Below, piece by piece: positions 19,674 to 31,002 of a DNA stretch of 64,000 nucleotides (position 1 is the stretch's first letter; each line of letters opens with the position of its first letter). The stretch lies in NCBI RefSeq assembly GCF_003182475.1, contig NZ_QGTS01000004.1, positions 255,481 through 319,480 on the forward strand, read 5' to 3'. The notes under the pieces are model-generated. The model ran no database searches and was not told the DNA's origin. It worked only from the letters and a program-made list of their open reading frames with translations. This stretch comes from Mangrovibacter plantisponsor (GTDB lineage Bacteria; Pseudomonadota; Gammaproteobacteria; Enterobacterales; Enterobacteriaceae). Position numbers and translations under genes: made by a program.

Positions 19674-21548
19674 TTAGCGGATCAACTGCTCCGCTTTTGG
19701 CAATATTTTGGCTCCCAGAACAGCAGTGTTGTCATAATTGTAAATATCTGTTCGATATTGTGTATGACCATCATCACCCACAAAAGCGGTCAGATAATAC
19801 AACCGTACCGGGATTTTATGCCGCACAGGTACATACCTTGTATCCCCTACTTTTAACGTTTGGGATATACGTGCATCGTTCCAGCCAGCATCCTGCAGTA
19901 ACATATTTGCCAGTTCGGAAGCTTTATTCACGCGCACACACCCTGAGCTCAACGCACGCACATCTCTGTTGAACAGATTGTGATTTGGCGTGTCATGCAA
20001 ATAAATGGCATCGGTACTCGGCATATTAAATTTATACCGCCCCAGGGAGTTATGATCTCCAGGTTTCTGCTGAAAACGGAATGGCAGGTTAGATGGGGTA
20101 ATTGTCGCCCAGTCTACCATGAACGGATCAATTACCTCGGCATCGCGGCTCCAGCCACTCAGAACAGTGTAACCATGGCGGTCGAGATACCCGGGATCAT
20201 TCCAGACTTTTGGCAGAATATCTTTACGCGCCAGTGTACCGGGCACATTCCATGGCGGGTTGAGTACCACGTTATTCAGCGCACTGCTCATTAACGGTGT
20301 TTTCCTGTCCGGGCGCCCCACGATAACCCGAGATGCCAGCACTTCACTGCCACCAGAATAGTAAATCAGTGAGAAGTTAGGAATATTCACCATAATGGCG
20401 GTTTCCATTTTGTCCGGCAGCAAACGCAAACGCTGGATATTCAGTGCCAGTAATGCTGCACGCTGAGCTGGTGAAACGTTCAGCCAGTTACGGGTTGCCG
20501 GGCCAACCACACCATCGTCTGCCAGACCCTGCCATTTTTGGAAACGCTCAACCTGGGCTACCAGCGCTTTGTCATAAATCTCACTTGCGGGCGCGGCAAC
20601 GGTTTCGCTTGCTTTACCGCCCGTTGCGTCTGACGTGCTGGCAGGCTCAGTAGCCACACCAACAGGCGCTGCTGACGGGCTGACTACGCCATTGGCGGCA
20701 ACGGCAGGTTCTGCAGGCGTTGATGCTAATGGCGCCACAATACCTGCCGCACTGTAAAGCTTGTCAACATCACTGATAATCTGGCGTAACACAGCTACAT
20801 CGGGGCTGCTGTCACCTGGCCGCAGTGTTTTGCTGGTAGTCAATTGAGGCCATTCGGTTACCGAGGCCGAAGAAGAGAGTAGTTTCAGCAATGACTTGTG
20901 CATCACAGCATATTGGGGGTGCTGCGGAGCAAGGGAATCAATGAACTCACCGAAAGCGCCATTACGCAACGCGTCCTGCCACTTCGCAACAGCTTTTGCT
21001 GGAGGCGGTGCCAGTTTGTACGGTTTTGAACTGTACAGCCACACGTTACCGTTTTTAGGCACACCAGCGACATACTGCAGGTAACCAAACATGGCATCAG
21101 ATAATACGATATCCCTGGCCATTCCGGTAACCGCAGGATCTGTTAGCCGCTCCACCCACTGGGTGAACTGTGGCTGGATCCCGGCCATTGCCACTTCAGC
21201 CAGTTGTTGCTGAAAGGCTTTCACCGCGTCACGGTTATTCCATACTGGCTGCATTTGGTGCAAAGCATATAACCGTGCCAGTTCATCAGGGTAGGCTGGC
21301 GAGAACCCGCCTGCCAGTTGTTGCAATGCTGATTTAGCCTGAGCGACTGACTCAGGAGACACAGACACTGCCTGCGTATCAGTGGCGGAAGAGTCATCAC
21401 CTACCACCTGAGGTACTTCTACCGCATTGGCATCATCGGGGATGATGGCCGGTTCATCCGCCCATAACTGCGCGCTCGTTGTCAGCCCCACAAAAAAATA
21501 TGCACTTAATACTGACCAACGAAAGATTTGCTTCGTCTTACTTTGCAC
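19674..21548 (-). CDS. ldtD: LdtD (YcbB), L,D-transpeptidase
   Basis: LdtD forms 3-3 cross-links between meso-DAP residues of peptidoglycan in the periplasm and can support beta-lactam resistance and envelope repair. The 624-residue precursor (E. coli 615) has an N-terminal signal or anchor (hydrophobic about residues 11-30), a scaffold domain, a peptidoglycan-binding domain ([18 protein letters not shown]) and the YkuD catalytic domain with HDTPNHNLF and SSGCVRV, catalytic Cys537. An Ala/Pro/Thr-rich linker (about residues 270-325) precedes the binding domain. The start codon is GTG, preceded by GCAGGGA. A CpxR-like box lies upstream. Confidence 0.95.
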   Translation of the reverse strand: MQSKTKQIFRWSVLSAYFFVGLTTSAQLWADEPAIIPDDANAVEVPQVVGDDSSATDTQAVSVSPESVAQAKSALQQLAGGFSPAYPDELARLYALHQMQPVWNNRDAVKAFQQQLAEVAMAGIQPQFTQWVERLTDPAVTGMARDIVLSDAMFGYLQYVAGVPKNGNVWLYSSKPYKLAPPPAKAVAKWQDALRNGAFGEFIDSLAPQHPQYAVMHKSLLKLLSSSASVTEWPQLTTSKTLRPGDSSPDVAVLRQIISDVDKLYSAAGIVAPLASTPAEPAVAANGVVSPSAAPVGVATEPASTSDATGGKASETVAAPASEIYDKALVAQVERFQKWQGLADDGVVGPATRNWLNVSPAQRAALLALNIQRLRLLPDKMETAIMVNIPNFSLIYYSGGSEVLASRVIVGRPDRKTPLMSSALNNVVLNPPWNVPGTLARKDILPKVWNDPGYLDRHGYTVLSGWSRDAEVIDPFMVDWATITPSNLPFRFQQKPGDHNSLGRYKFNMPSTDAIYLHDTPNHNLFNRDVRALSSGCVRVNKASELANMLLQDAGWNDARISQTLKVGDTRYVPVRHKIPVRLYYLTAFVGDDGHTQYRTDIYNYDNTAVLGAKILPKAEQLIR

Positions 21549-21653
21549 GTCCCTGCCCCCTTTAATGCTATTTCATCAGGTAAATCAATTAACAACTCCT
21601 GGTGATACTTGCCCCAAGTATATAAAGAGACAGGCGGCTTGTCGCCCTGATTT

Positions 21654-21668
21654 GTAAAGGTAGTTAAA
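21654..21668 (+). promoter_or_regulatory. Candidate CpxR box upstream of ldtD
   Basis: GTAAA-GGTAG-TTAAA is one base off the CpxR consensus GTAAA-N5-GTAAA and lies about 106-120 bases before the ldtD start, in inverted orientation. E. coli ldtD is activated by the Cpx envelope-stress system. The match is suggestive only, because such short AT-rich motifs recur by chance. Confidence 0.35.
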
Positions 21669-21760
21669 CAGAGCCCTAATGGCAGCGTTTTTTAATGCAT
21701 TAAGATAAATCAAAAATATATCAGTCGGCAGAGATACCGTACTGGTGTTCTGCATGTGAA

Positions 21761-21785
21761 ACAAAAAACGGGCCGCAGCCCGTTG
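21761..21785 (-). terminator. Rho-independent terminator after mukB
   Basis: On the minus strand AACGGGC, loop TGCG, GCCCGTT runs into TTTTTTG, starting about 17 bases after the mukB stop codon. Confidence 0.85.
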
Positions 21786-21801
21786 TTTGTTTGGTATTTA
21801 A

Positions 21802-24800
21802 TCAGGAGGCATCGGATGCTGCCGGTGCTGCATCCTGGCCGGCTTCCGCTAATGGCGGAGCAAAACCGCGCAGCCCAACCACATGCACATGTTCGCCCTG
21901 AGCAGTCACTTTACGCATCAGTTTATAGGTGGTGCCTTTTTCCGGGCTGATATTTTCCGGTGCAGCAATAATAAGCTGCATTTCAAGGCGTTCACACAAT
22001 TCAAACAGAGTCGCAATTGACTTCGCATCCAGACGTGCTGCTTCATCAAGGAACAACAACCGGCAAGGTGAAATATCTTTCCCACGCAGGCGGCGTGACT
22101 CATCTTCCCAGCTCTGAACCACCATCACAAGGATGGACATCCCGGTACCAATTGCTTCACCCGTTGACAGTGCACCACTTTCCGCACGCAGCCAACCGTC
22201 AGAGCCACGGTTAACTTCCACTTCCATATCGAGATAGTTACGGTAATCCAGCAACTCTTCACCAATGGTTTGCGGTGTGCGTTGCCCCATGTCTATTTGC
22301 GGGTTAAGGCGCTGATAGAGTTTTGCCAGTGCTTCAGAGAAGGTCAGGCGCTGGCTGTTAAACAGATCCTGGTGTTGCTCATGCTGCTCGGAAAGCACAT
22401 CCAGCAGTGTGGCATGTGCTTCACGGATATTCACATTAAGCCGAACGCTGTTAACCTGACCGAAAGAGACACTCTGCAGCCCCTGGTTAAGCATACGAAT
22501 ACGGTTCTGCTCACGCTGAATCGTCTTGCGAATAATGTTAGCCACACTACGAGAACTGATTGCCAGTTTCTGCTCACGGGAGGTCAGTTCCTCTGTCAGC
22601 CTGCTCAGCTCAATTTCCATTTGTTCAATGGCTTCGACCGGGTCATCAGTGCGAATAATATCCTGACGGATACGCTCACGCAGGTGCTGGTACACCGCCA
22701 CAAAGAACTGGATCTTGCGTTCCGGGCGCTTCGGATCTTCTGACAGGCGCAACACATCCCGCAGGTGTTCGTTATCGGCTACCGCCTGGCGCAATGCCCC
22801 CAGTGCTTTATCCGACATTGAACGCAATTCGTCACCACTCAAATAAGCCAGTTCACGACGATGTAACCGGCGTTCAACACCGTTTTCTTTCACCAGGCGC
22901 ATCACCGCACACCAGCCTGCTTTCGCAGTCACGACCTGTTCACGAATCTCATGGTAACTGCGCTCCAGGCGGCGTAACGCCCGGGTCAGGTTATCCATTT
23001 CGGCTTCACAGAAAGTCAGTTGTTTTTCCAACTGATTACGGCGTGAACGGTTGCCAGACAACTGGTTATGCAATTCATCACGGCGAGTTCGGGCACGCTC
23101 TTCTGCACCGGCATCTGCCCTGACACCGATGTCCTGCAGTTCTTTATGGAGATCACTCAGCAGTTCATTTTTGGTTTCCCATGAACTTTTCAGTGACGCC
23201 AGAACCTGGTGGTACTGATTAAGCTGTGCGCCATGGCTGCGTAATGCTTCACGGCTACGGCTGCGTTCAGATTCTGCCTGCTCAAGGCGCTGGCGCAATT
23301 TTTCATTTAAGTCGGAATTGCCACTGAGGATTTCAACGGCATCAGAGTAACTAAAGTGAGCCCGGCGTTGCACCACCTCAGCCAGAGCAAAGGCTTGCTG
23401 GCGTGCTTCTGTTTGAGTGCGTTTGGCGTTCTCGTAGTCACTCTTCAGTTGCTCAAATTGTTCAGGGTCACTTTGCAGTACGCTGGCAACAGGTTCCAGG
23501 CGTGCCAGTTGGCTGCCATGTTGCTGTAAATAGCGGGCGGCCTCCTGTGCTTCGTCAACTTGCGCCTGAATCTCTTCAACACGGTCAGCGAGGGTTTCAT
23601 CACCTAACAGGTTAGCCCGGGGTAACAAGCGGTTAAGCAGTGCGACACCTTCGCGCGCCTGTTCATACTGGGTTTTCTGCTGCTGGTTGTCACTCTCATG
23701 CTGCGACAGGGTGCGTTCAATTTCGCTGCGGCGCGTATTCAACTGGCGAATAGCGGCTTCCGGGTCATCATCAAACGCAACCGATAAATGCTGGCCGATA
23801 AACCGGCTGAATGCCTGATGCAGGCGCTGCGTTTTCTGCACATCAAAAGAGAGTGTGGCGAATTTTTCGGCCAGTTCTTCACGTTCCGCATGCAGATTTT
23901 CAATACGGCTTTCACGTGCAGCGCGGCCAAACAACGGCACAGAAGGAAAGCGAGAATAGCGCCACTGGCGGTCGGCAATTTTCACCACCACCGCTTTTTC
24001 CAGCTCTTCGACACTGAAGACGCTGTCGTCAAATGACTGTGGGTCACCTTCAATCAGGTACAAATCTTCCGGGCAGTCTTCAAGACCATCCAGATATTCA
24101 CGTACCCGCGATAATTCTGGTACCACAATGGCATGACGGGAAGGCCCGTAAAGCGCAGAGAAGTAAGGGGCGTCGTCCAGCCCTACATCATCATAAATCT
24201 CTGAAAGCAATACGCCGCCAAAACGCTCAGCCAGAGCATTAAGGCGCGCGTCTTCAGCACCACCTGGCTGGCTCAGGCGTTCGATTTCGTCATCTACTGC
24301 CTGTTTGCGAGCGGAAACAGAATCACGTTCAACGATGTTTTCCCGTTCACGTTCCAGCAGTTGCTGAAGGTGCTCAGTTATCTCCTGGCCGGAAGTAAAT
24401 TCTTCCCCGCTTTGTTCGGATAACTGGTTCAGGCTGCTTTGTGCGGCGAGCCACACTGGCGCTCGCTGCGTCAATAACTGGATTTTCTGCTGGAGTTGTT
24501 CATGCTCCTGGCGCAGAGAAGAACGCTCTTCACTGGCCTGAGATACACGCTCAGACAAACTGGCAATTTTGGCTTCGAATTCTTCCCGCCAGGTTTCCAG
24601 TTCTTCCGGTAACACCTCACGTCCTTGCTGGCGGCTGAATTCTGCCAGCAGGCGTTCAGCATCCTGCTGTTCACGCAGGCGCTGTTCCAGTTCAGACAAC
24701 CGCATACGCAGTGCCGGAACTTGCTCGGCCTGGTAGCGCTGGTCTGCAGCGTCACGCAATAAATCACGGGCAACCTGCCAGGCATCACTACGGCTCACCG

Positions 24801-26262
24801 GCCCGCTAATAGCACAAACCAGTTTCCAGGCTTCTTCAAACTGCGCATGCGCCGTTTGTGAAACGCGCATTTTCTGCTCCAGAGACAGCAGCGTTTCAGT
24901 TCCTTCCTGCTCTTTAGCCTGGAAGGTATCAAGCCATTCATCCGCGCTGTCAACGGTTAAATCAGGCAGACTGCACAGTTCACGGGCACGGTTCAGGGCC
25001 TGCAACGCCTGTTGATACTGCAAAGCACGAGTTTGCTGAACATCAAGCGCTTGCTGGTAATCGGCCAACTGGTTTTTGAGTTCATCCACCTCCAGCTCTG
25101 CTGCTTCGGCCCGCGCTTCGTGCTCCTCATGCTGATCCTGAGCTTCGGCCACCACCTCGTTTTGTTCTTCCAGGCGAATTTGCAGCTCTTCGAGATCTGC
25201 CTCATAACGCTCAATTTTCTCTTGCTGGCGTAATGCGGTCTGCACCAGATTCAGGTGATCACTTGCCGCCTGGTAATCAGCTTCCAGATCCCCTTCAGCC
25301 CCTGCCTGCTCTGCCAGTTCACGTGCCATTTCTACATGGCGATACTGCTCGGTTGCCAGTTGTTTACGGCTGGTGAATAACTCCTGGCGTGTGGCTAAGG
25401 CCTGGTCAAGGTGAATGCGACGCTCATTGGCATGGCGCATGTAATCCGCAGCCACGTAATCTGTCGCTTCGGAAATTAAGTGCTTAAACAAATCACGGTC
25501 AGACTGCGTTACCCGAATAGCTTCCAGCGTCATACGGTTTTCGCGCAAAGCGGCTTCCATATCCTGAAATGCTTTACGTACCCCGCTGTTTTCCGGCAAC
25601 AGGTAATCACGCAATGAACGAGTAATAGCGCTGGAGATCCCACCGTAGAGTGAGGCCTCAATCAGGCGATAATATTTGCTACGGTCAGAAGCAGAGCGCA
25701 GGCGACGTGCCACAACGCCCAAGTCAAACATGAGTGCATGGTAATCGGTAATGGAACTGAACTGCCTGAACTGCACCCCTTCCATGGCTTCGGTTTTTTC
25801 TTTCAGTTCCTGCAAAGTCAGCACCCTGGCCTGGCGGGCATTAAGCGCCTCAGTCACCAGTTGAGTTGGCTGAACGGCCATTGGCAGGCCCTGAATGGCA
25901 AAAGGTTTGATGTCAACTTTGCGATCGCGCCCGGCAACCTGCTGCAAACGTACACCCACCAGCACACGCTGATGACGCGAGTTCACAACATCCAGAAAGG
26001 AGTAGCAGACGCCAGCTTTGAGTTTACCGTGCAGGCCTTTATCACGAGAACCTGATGTCGCACCAGCTTCGGTTGTATTACGAAAATGCAGCAGTGTCAG
26101 ATCAGGGATAAGCGCCGTGACAAAAGCTGCCATCGTGGTTGATTTCCCGGCACCGTTCCCCCCAGAAAGCGTAGTAACCAGCTCATCCAGGTCAAAGGTT
26201 CTGGCAAAGAAACCATTCCAGTTAATCAGTGTTAGCGAACGAAACTTCCCGCGTTCAATCAT
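21802..26262 (-). CDS. mukB: MukB, SMC-like chromosome condensation ATPase
   Basis: MukB is the SMC-type subunit of the MukBEF complex that extrudes and compacts DNA and contacts topoisomerase IV. The 1486 residues equal the E. coli length. The N-terminal head has the P-loop GNGAGKST (residues 35-42). Two long coiled-coil arms flank a central hinge (about residues 650-780), and the C-terminal head has the signature [13 protein letters not shown] and Walker [14 protein letters not shown]. The start ATG overlaps the mukE stop (ATGA, 4 bases), indicating translational coupling for fixed stoichiometry. The gene ends at a strong terminator, marking the end of the operon. Confidence 0.98.
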   Translation of the reverse strand: MIERGKFRSLTLINWNGFFARTFDLDELVTTLSGGNGAGKSTTMAAFVTALIPDLTLLHFRNTTEAGATSGSRDKGLHGKLKAGVCYSFLDVVNSRHQRVLVGVRLQQVAGRDRKVDIKPFAIQGLPMAVQPTQLVTEALNARQARVLTLQELKEKTEAMEGVQFRQFSSITDYHALMFDLGVVARRLRSASDRSKYYRLIEASLYGGISSAITRSLRDYLLPENSGVRKAFQDMEAALRENRMTLEAIRVTQSDRDLFKHLISEATDYVAADYMRHANERRIHLDQALATRQELFTSRKQLATEQYRHVEMARELAEQAGAEGDLEADYQAASDHLNLVQTALRQQEKIERYEADLEELQIRLEEQNEVVAEAQDQHEEHEARAEAAELEVDELKNQLADYQQALDVQQTRALQYQQALQALNRARELCSLPDLTVDSADEWLDTFQAKEQEGTETLLSLEQKMRVSQTAHAQFEEAWKLVCAISGPVSRSDAWQVARDLLRDAADQRYQAEQVPALRMRLSELEQRLREQQDAERLLAEFSRQQGREVLPEELETWREEFEAKIASLSERVSQASEERSSLRQEHEQLQQKIQLLTQRAPVWLAAQSSLNQLSEQSGEEFTSGQEITEHLQQLLERERENIVERDSVSARKQAVDDEIERLSQPGGAEDARLNALAERFGGVLLSEIYDDVGLDDAPYFSALYGPSRHAIVVPELSRVREYLDGLEDCPEDLYLIEGDPQSFDDSVFSVEELEKAVVVKIADRQWRYSRFPSVPLFGRAARESRIENLHAEREELAEKFATLSFDVQKTQRLHQAFSRFIGQHLSVAFDDDPEAAIRQLNTRRSEIERTLSQHESDNQQQKTQYEQAREGVALLNRLLPRANLLGDETLADRVEEIQAQVDEAQEAARYLQQHGSQLARLEPVASVLQSDPEQFEQLKSDYENAKRTQTEARQQAFALAEVVQRRAHFSYSDAVEILSGNSDLNEKLRQRLEQAESERSRSREALRSHGAQLNQYHQVLASLKSSWETKNELLSDLHKELQDIGVRADAGAEERARTRRDELHNQLSGNRSRRNQLEKQLTFCEAEMDNLTRALRRLERSYHEIREQVVTAKAGWCAVMRLVKENGVERRLHRRELAYLSGDELRSMSDKALGALRQAVADNEHLRDVLRLSEDPKRPERKIQFFVAVYQHLRERIRQDIIRTDDPVEAIEQMEIELSRLTEELTSREQKLAISSRSVANIIRKTIQREQNRIRMLNQGLQSVSFGQVNSVRLNVNIREAHATLLDVLSEQHEQHQDLFNSQRLTFSEALAKLYQRLNPQIDMGQRTPQTIGEELLDYRNYLDMEVEVNRGSDGWLRAESGALSTGEAIGTGMSILVMVVQSWEDESRRLRGKDISPCRLLFLDEAARLDAKSIATLFELCERLEMQLIIAAPENISPEKGTTYKLMRKVTAQGEHVHVVGLRGFAPPLAEAGQDAAPAASDAS

Positions 26263-26972
26263 TCCTGTTCATCCTCCGCTGTATCCTGATTATTATTGTC
26301 TTCCTGTTCATCATTAAGCTGCAGGCTCTGCTCTACTGGCATAGCCTCTCCGTCGCGAATCATGCGCAATTGCGCCTCGCGCGCATCATCGCCGGCACGG
26401 ACATCGGCACCAAAGCGGAAAACAGACTCAGATATACGGAATTTGCTGCTGTCATGGCCGAGGAACCAAATCATTCCCAGCCTTCTCAGGCGGTTGAGCG
26501 AGGAGCGCACTTTTTCCTGCAGCTTCTGGCGATCCAGGTCGGAGCCGGTCGAGCGGTTGTTCACCAGCTTCAGTAATTTGCTTTCATCTGCCAGTGACAG
26601 TAGCTCGTCGTACAGTTCCTGTTGGGTAAAAATCCCTTCATTCGCCAGGCGCTCCGGGCTCAAATAAAGGTAACAGAGGATTTTCCCTACCATCATGTCC
26701 AGCTCGGAAAGCACGGAGCGAGGTATAAGGGTTGTTGACCGGGGACGGAGATAAAAGAAACCTTCAGGGGCACGAATAAGCTCTACGTTATAACGAATAT
26801 AGAACAGTTCAAGTTCTTCCTGAAAATCCATTAAAAAGGCGTGATTATCCAGTTCATCAAGACCAATATGACGGCCAGAACGTAATTGGCTGTCAAGGGC
26901 CGGGAACAGTGGGTTGGCAATCGCCTGCGCCAGTTTTACCGGCATTGTTTGTTCAATATTTGTTGATGACAT
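26259..26972 (-). CDS. mukE: MukE, accessory (kite) subunit of MukBEF
   Basis: MukE dimers bind the MukF linker and regulate the MukB heads. The 237 residues from the ATG at 26972 ([14 protein letters not shown]) match E. coli MukE (234), with two winged-helix domains and an acidic, low-complexity tail ([14 protein letters not shown]). An in-frame ATG at 26999 is rejected: it lacks a Shine-Dalgarno sequence, whereas AGGG precedes 26972. The gene overlaps the mukF 3' end by 20 bases and mukB by 4 bases. Confidence 0.96.
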   Translation of the reverse strand: MSSTNIEQTMPVKLAQAIANPLFPALDSQLRSGRHIGLDELDNHAFLMDFQEELELFYIRYNVELIRAPEGFFYLRPRSTTLIPRSVLSELDMMVGKILCYLYLSPERLANEGIFTQQELYDELLSLADESKLLKLVNNRSTGSDLDRQKLQEKVRSSLNRLRRLGMIWFLGHDSSKFRISESVFRFGADVRAGDDAREAQLRMIRDGEAMPVEQSLQLNDEQEDNNNQDTAEDEQE

Positions 26973-28275
26973 GCGCCTGTACCCTGGCTCCGTAATCATT
27001 AATAAGTTGCCACTGAGCGGGAAGCCCAGTGAAATCCGCTTCTGCTATACCCAGCCGTACAGCCTGGTCGACCACGATACGGGCGACATCAAAATGCCGC
27101 GCCCGCGGATATTGCGCCAGATATTCACGCATCACCACGCCGAGATCCAGTGGAAGATTTCTGGTTTTGTAGACCTGCAGGGACTGCTCAATCATCGCGG
27201 CCAGTTGCTCACGTATTTCATTAAACTCTTCAAATTCAAGGTCAACGGGTAATTCCCCCATGACCTCGTCATCCCGCAAGGACATCTCCTCATCACGCAT
27301 ATCGAATAAACGGTCTGCGTTGGCGTAAGTCAGCGCCCAGGGTGCATCGAAGTAATTTTGTACCGACTGGCGCAAACGCTGGGCAAACACCCGGTTTTTA
27401 TCCATATCGATAGCTGTACGAATAAATTTATGGATATGACGGTCATAGCCTATCCATAAATCAATCGCCTGTTGACCCCAGCTGACGATACGGTCCAGCT
27501 TGCTCTGTAAATCGAAGATTAAGCGTTCGATAAAACCCAGGTCATCCTGCCCAAGAATGGCATCCTGGATCTGCAGCAAATTCGCCTGTAGTTTATCGCC
27601 CGCAGCTTCCAGCGTATCCTGCAATTCCCGTAACGTACCGGATGTTTCAGACAACAGCAGCTCACAACTGGAAATTGCTGCGCGCCAGTCCTTGTTCAGC
27701 AACTGAGCGATGTCATCTTTCACCTGCTGTTGTTGCTCATCCATAATGCGCTGGGTTAAATCAATGCTGTCGAAAATTTCCGCCACAGAGTATTTCAGTG
27801 GCGCAAACACATTACGGTGCCAGTGGAACTCGTCGCCACCTTCATCTGCAGCATCAGCCGCACGTTTGAGCTCCCCGGCAACAATGGACAATTGCATAGA
27901 CAACCGCAACGTAGAAAACTCACGCTGGCGGATATAATAATCGGTAATGCCTATCCCCAGGGGCGTCAGGCGGTAGATGGCATTGCCTTCTGCCTGCTCG
28001 CTGGTAAAGCGGTTGATTAAACGCTGGCGGACCATATCATTAATGGCATTGTTTGCGCGCATGACGACGGTTTCACTGGCCTGCTCAAAAGCTTCGCTCA
28101 CATAACGAAACGCATCAACCAGCTCACCTTCACTCATTTCTCCTTCCAGCCGCTCGCCATTGAGTGTGGCGACAGCCAGCAAAAAAGCCAGCCTGTCGAC
28201 AGGCAGTGAAATTGAAAAGTCATTCTTTCTGGCCCAGGCAACCAGTTCAGGTACTGTCTGGGAAAATTCACTCAT
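26953..28275 (-). CDS. mukF: MukF, kleisin subunit of MukBEF
   Basis: MukF bridges the two MukB heads and recruits MukE. The 440 residues equal the E. coli length, with an N-terminal winged-helix dimerisation domain, a central helical region (QLDTL-like four-helix part around [17 protein letters not shown]), an acidic linker ([14 protein letters not shown]) and a C-terminal winged-helix domain. Three bases separate it from the cmoM stop, so cmoM-mukF-mukE-mukB form one tightly packed operon. Confidence 0.98.
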   Translation of the reverse strand: MSEFSQTVPELVAWARKNDFSISLPVDRLAFLLAVATLNGERLEGEMSEGELVDAFRYVSEAFEQASETVVMRANNAINDMVRQRLINRFTSEQAEGNAIYRLTPLGIGITDYYIRQREFSTLRLSMQLSIVAGELKRAADAADEGGDEFHWHRNVFAPLKYSVAEIFDSIDLTQRIMDEQQQQVKDDIAQLLNKDWRAAISSCELLLSETSGTLRELQDTLEAAGDKLQANLLQIQDAILGQDDLGFIERLIFDLQSKLDRIVSWGQQAIDLWIGYDRHIHKFIRTAIDMDKNRVFAQRLRQSVQNYFDAPWALTYANADRLFDMRDEEMSLRDDEVMGELPVDLEFEEFNEIREQLAAMIEQSLQVYKTRNLPLDLGVVMREYLAQYPRARHFDVARIVVDQAVRLGIAEADFTGLPAQWQLINDYGARVQAHVINKY

Positions 28276-28278
28276 AGT

Positions 28279-29058
28279 TTATCCTTGGCTTTCTGGCTTT
28301 TGTGCCGTCACATGAATATACCGCCCAAGGCTCACCCAGGGCTCCTGACGACAAAAGCGAGTTTCCAGCTCCAGCAGTTCTTCAAAACAGTCTTGCTGCT
28401 GGTGTTTTTCCCGCAAGTAATCATGAAATACCCGCACACCGGTTTTACGGGTAATTCTCCAGCCAATTTGCTCCAGCCAGAGGTAAACGTTCTCTGGCTT
28501 TAATGGATGATCTGGCGAAAGTGTGCGCTTTTTACGTTTTGGCATACCCGCCGCCACATAGGCAAAATTACCAGCGACCATGTTATGCATCAGTAAACCA
28601 TTAGCGTTATAAAACATCAGCGAAAGCACCCCGCCAGGAGCCAGGCATTCCCACAGTTTCGCCAGAACCTGTTCGGGTTCATCTATCCATTCAAGAACAG
28701 CATGAAACAATATCAGATCAACCGGGGAATCCAAATGTTCGCGCACCTGTTGCACCGCGGATTGTACAAAATGCATGTTACCGCTCACACCTTGCTCCAG
28801 AGCAAGTGCCTGAGCCCGGCTAATCATTTCACCGGAAAGGTCGCACAACAGCACTTCATGGCCCATTGCTGCCAGTTTACAGGCTGTTTGCCCTAATCCA
28901 CCGCCCGCGTCCAGTATGCGCAATTTGCGCGTGCCAAACCCTTGCAGAATGCAGTCCAGATCCTGCCAAAGAATCGCCTGCCGTAAGCGGCCTTTACTGG
29001 TGCCATAGATGTTGCGTGAGAATTTCTCCGCGATGTCATCGAAGTTACGATCTGACAC
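28279..29058 (-). CDS. cmoM: CmoM (SmtA), tRNA cmo5U34 carboxyl methyltransferase
   Basis: CmoM methylates uridine-5-oxyacetate at the tRNA wobble position to its methyl ester, using S-adenosylmethionine. The class I methyltransferase motif LDAGGGLGQTA, the acidic post-motif strand (LLCDLSG) and FHAVLEWI are clear. I chose GTG at 29058: GGAAG sits eight bases upstream and the protein then begins SDRNFDDIAEKFSRNIYG as in E. coli, giving 259 residues (E. coli 261). The frame is open to an ATG at 29094 with no homology. It is the first gene of the muk operon and is divergent from elyC, with 131 bases between them. Confidence 0.94.
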   Translation of the reverse strand: MSDRNFDDIAEKFSRNIYGTSKGRLRQAILWQDLDCILQGFGTRKLRILDAGGGLGQTACKLAAMGHEVLLCDLSGEMISRAQALALEQGVSGNMHFVQSAVQQVREHLDSPVDLILFHAVLEWIDEPEQVLAKLWECLAPGGVLSLMFYNANGLLMHNMVAGNFAYVAAGMPKRKKRTLSPDHPLKPENVYLWLEQIGWRITRKTGVRVFHDYLREKHQQQDCFEELLELETRFCRQEPWVSLGRYIHVTAQKPESQG

Positions 29059-29189
29059 GAACTCACTTCCTTCCGCTAAACGGGCAAATGGCAAAACCCT
29101 TATTTTGTCACAGCTACAAGGATATTGAAGCTCTCTGGTGTAAGATCATTCCTGATCAACGGTTATATGGTCAAAAAGGATGCAGAATA

Positions 29190-29963
29190 ATGCTTTTTAC
29201 CCTTAAAAAATTCATTGGCGGCATGTTGTTACCCCTGCCGCTGGTTCTTTGCTTAATGGCACTGTCACTCATTTTGCTGTGGTTCACTCGTTGGCAAAAA
29301 GCAGGAAAGGTCATCATGACTGTGGGCTGGGCTGGGTTATTGTTACTGAGCCTGCAACCGGTGGCCGACCGGTTATTGCGCCCTCTGGAAACCACCTGGC
29401 CGACGTGGCAAGGCCCGGTGAACGTCCAGTACATTGTGGTGCTTGGTGGGGGTTATACCTGGGACCCGAAGTGGGCCCCCAGTTCGAATCTGATTAATAA
29501 CAGCCTGCCAAGGGTAACTGAAGGCGTCAGGTTGTGGTTAAAAAACCCACAGGCGACGCTGATATTTACCGGAGCACCCGCGCAAGGAAACCCGGTGAGC
29601 ACAGCAGAAGCAGGCGCTCGTGTTGCCCAAAGCCTGGGTGTGCCACGCAGCCATATTATGACGCTGGACCAACCGAAAGATACTCAAGAGGAAGCGGCGG
29701 CAGTGAAAAAGGCTATCGGCCAACAGCCTTTTATTTTGATAAGCTCGGCATCACACCTGCCACGAGCCGTGATTTTCTTTCACCAGCAAGGGCTGAATCC
29801 ACAACCCGCACCAGCTAACCAAATGGCTATCAGCGCAGACCTGAACCCGTGGGAGAAAATCATTCCATCACCATTATGGTTGATGCACAGCGACCGTGCC
29901 GCCTATGAAACTTTAGGCCGCATCTGGCAATGGCTTAAGTTTTCAGGTCACCCAGGGCAATAG
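29190..29963 (+). CDS. elyC: ElyC, inner-membrane DUF218 protein affecting peptidoglycan precursor supply
   Basis: The 257 residues (E. coli 259) start with two membrane helices (about residues 12-32 and 38-57), followed by a periplasmic DUF218 domain with IVVLGGGYTW, STAEAGARVAQSLGVP and SASHLPRA. E. coli ElyC is needed for normal peptidoglycan assembly at low temperature and is linked to use of the undecaprenyl carrier. The start at 29190 matches E. coli MLFTLKK and is preceded by AAGGA. The open frame continues far upstream but only by chance. The 3' end overlaps ycbJ on the other strand by 21 bases. Confidence 0.94.
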   Translation: MLFTLKKFIGGMLLPLPLVLCLMALSLILLWFTRWQKAGKVIMTVGWAGLLLLSLQPVADRLLRPLETTWPTWQGPVNVQYIVVLGGGYTWDPKWAPSSNLINNSLPRVTEGVRLWLKNPQATLIFTGAPAQGNPVSTAEAGARVAQSLGVPRSHIMTLDQPKDTQEEAAAVKKAIGQQPFILISSASHLPRAVIFFHQQGLNPQPAPANQMAISADLNPWEKIIPSPLWLMHSDRAAYETLGRIWQWLKFSGHPGQ

Positions 29964-30836
29964 TTCTTTACGGGCTTTATCAAAAGCTACCCGGTTCATA
30001 CGGCCAGTGCTGAGTAACTGGCTGACTTCATCCCACAGCACATACAGCCAGCGGCGCCACAGAAAGGCCTCGTCCACAGGGGCCTTTTGCTGGTAATGCC
30101 AGAATAAACTTTCCGACAGCCCGGATTCATTGAGGCGGAATAACTCAAATTCACGCGGTGCCCACAGCATGATGCCAGGATTAAGAATCGCCAGTAGCTG
30201 GTCCGTTCTTGAATCTTTCAGCATACTGCGCAACGTGAAATTGCCATGCACCAGCACACAGTTATCAGTAAAGCCAGCAAACAGCCCGGGTAAATTTTCT
30301 TTGGTGCGCAGTAGAATTGCTTTGTCCTGCATACTCAGGCCGGTATTGGTAAACTGATTCAGTGTGCTCCATAGCACTTCAATACGCTGGCGATACCAGG
30401 AAGGCCAGTGGTTTTCCTGGGTGTTATCTACCGTACCGACACAACCCCGGCTGTCCTGCCGGTGCCACGCCAGTAGTCCTTCAACAATTTGGTCTTTTAA
30501 CTGCGCCCAGCGCTCTGGTGTGCGGGTAGGCGCTTCAACTGGCATTCCCCTTAACCGCTCCATCAGGAGAACATCCGGGCCAGGTTGTTCTTCGTGAGAA
30601 ATGATACCGTAAACCACAGGCATGCGAACCGTACCTGTGCGGGCTAACAAAGAGATTTTACTTGCCATCTGCGCAGCCATCCCCGGCGAGCTGTAACTTT
30701 TCGCCAGCAACGGCAAGGCATTGCCAGAGCTGTCGTAAAGTGACCACAGAGCGGTATCTGGCTTTTCACTGATACATTCAATGCGACTTAACCGTTCACC
30801 TAACAGATGGCTTAATTCTGCACGTAATTGCTGCAT
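29943..30836 (-). CDS. ycbJ: YcbJ, APH-like kinase-fold protein of unknown function
   Basis: The 297 residues equal the E. coli YcbJ length. The C-terminal half resembles the aminoglycoside phosphotransferase/kinase-like fold: an HG-x motif (CVLVHGNF, residues 193-200) is followed about 20 residues later by NPG and then a WAPREFELF segment. In active APH enzymes these would be HGD and an Asp-containing metal motif; here both acidic residues are replaced (HGN and NPG). The recalled E. coli protein has the same changes, so an inactive or divergent kinase is likely. The start ATG at 30836 fits homology. The function is unknown; the gene stands between kdsB and elyC. Confidence 0.88.
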   Translation of the reverse strand: MQQLRAELSHLLGERLSRIECISEKPDTALWSLYDSSGNALPLLAKSYSSPGMAAQMASKISLLARTGTVRMPVVYGIISHEEQPGPDVLLMERLRGMPVEAPTRTPERWAQLKDQIVEGLLAWHRQDSRGCVGTVDNTQENHWPSWYRQRIEVLWSTLNQFTNTGLSMQDKAILLRTKENLPGLFAGFTDNCVLVHGNFTLRSMLKDSRTDQLLAILNPGIMLWAPREFELFRLNESGLSESLFWHYQQKAPVDEAFLWRRWLYVLWDEVSQLLSTGRMNRVAFDKARKELLPWVT

Positions 30837-30975
30837 ATTGACCTGCCCATTGAAAAACCACTGTAGTAATAATGAGCGCCACAAACAGGGATGTCACTTT
30901 TCCAGATCAATTTACGCGCAGAAAAGAGGGGAAAATTTGAAAGGATTGTATTGCATAGGGAATTTATATTGTGGC

Positions 30976-30995
30976 GTGGCGGCGAATACCGCCAC
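30976..30995 (-). terminator. Weak hairpin after kdsB
   Basis: GTGGCGG at 30976-30982 pairs with CCGCCAC at 30989-30995 within 30 bases of the kdsB stop. No strong U-run follows, so terminator function is uncertain. Confidence 0.35.
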
Positions 30996-31002
30996 GAAAT
31001 AA

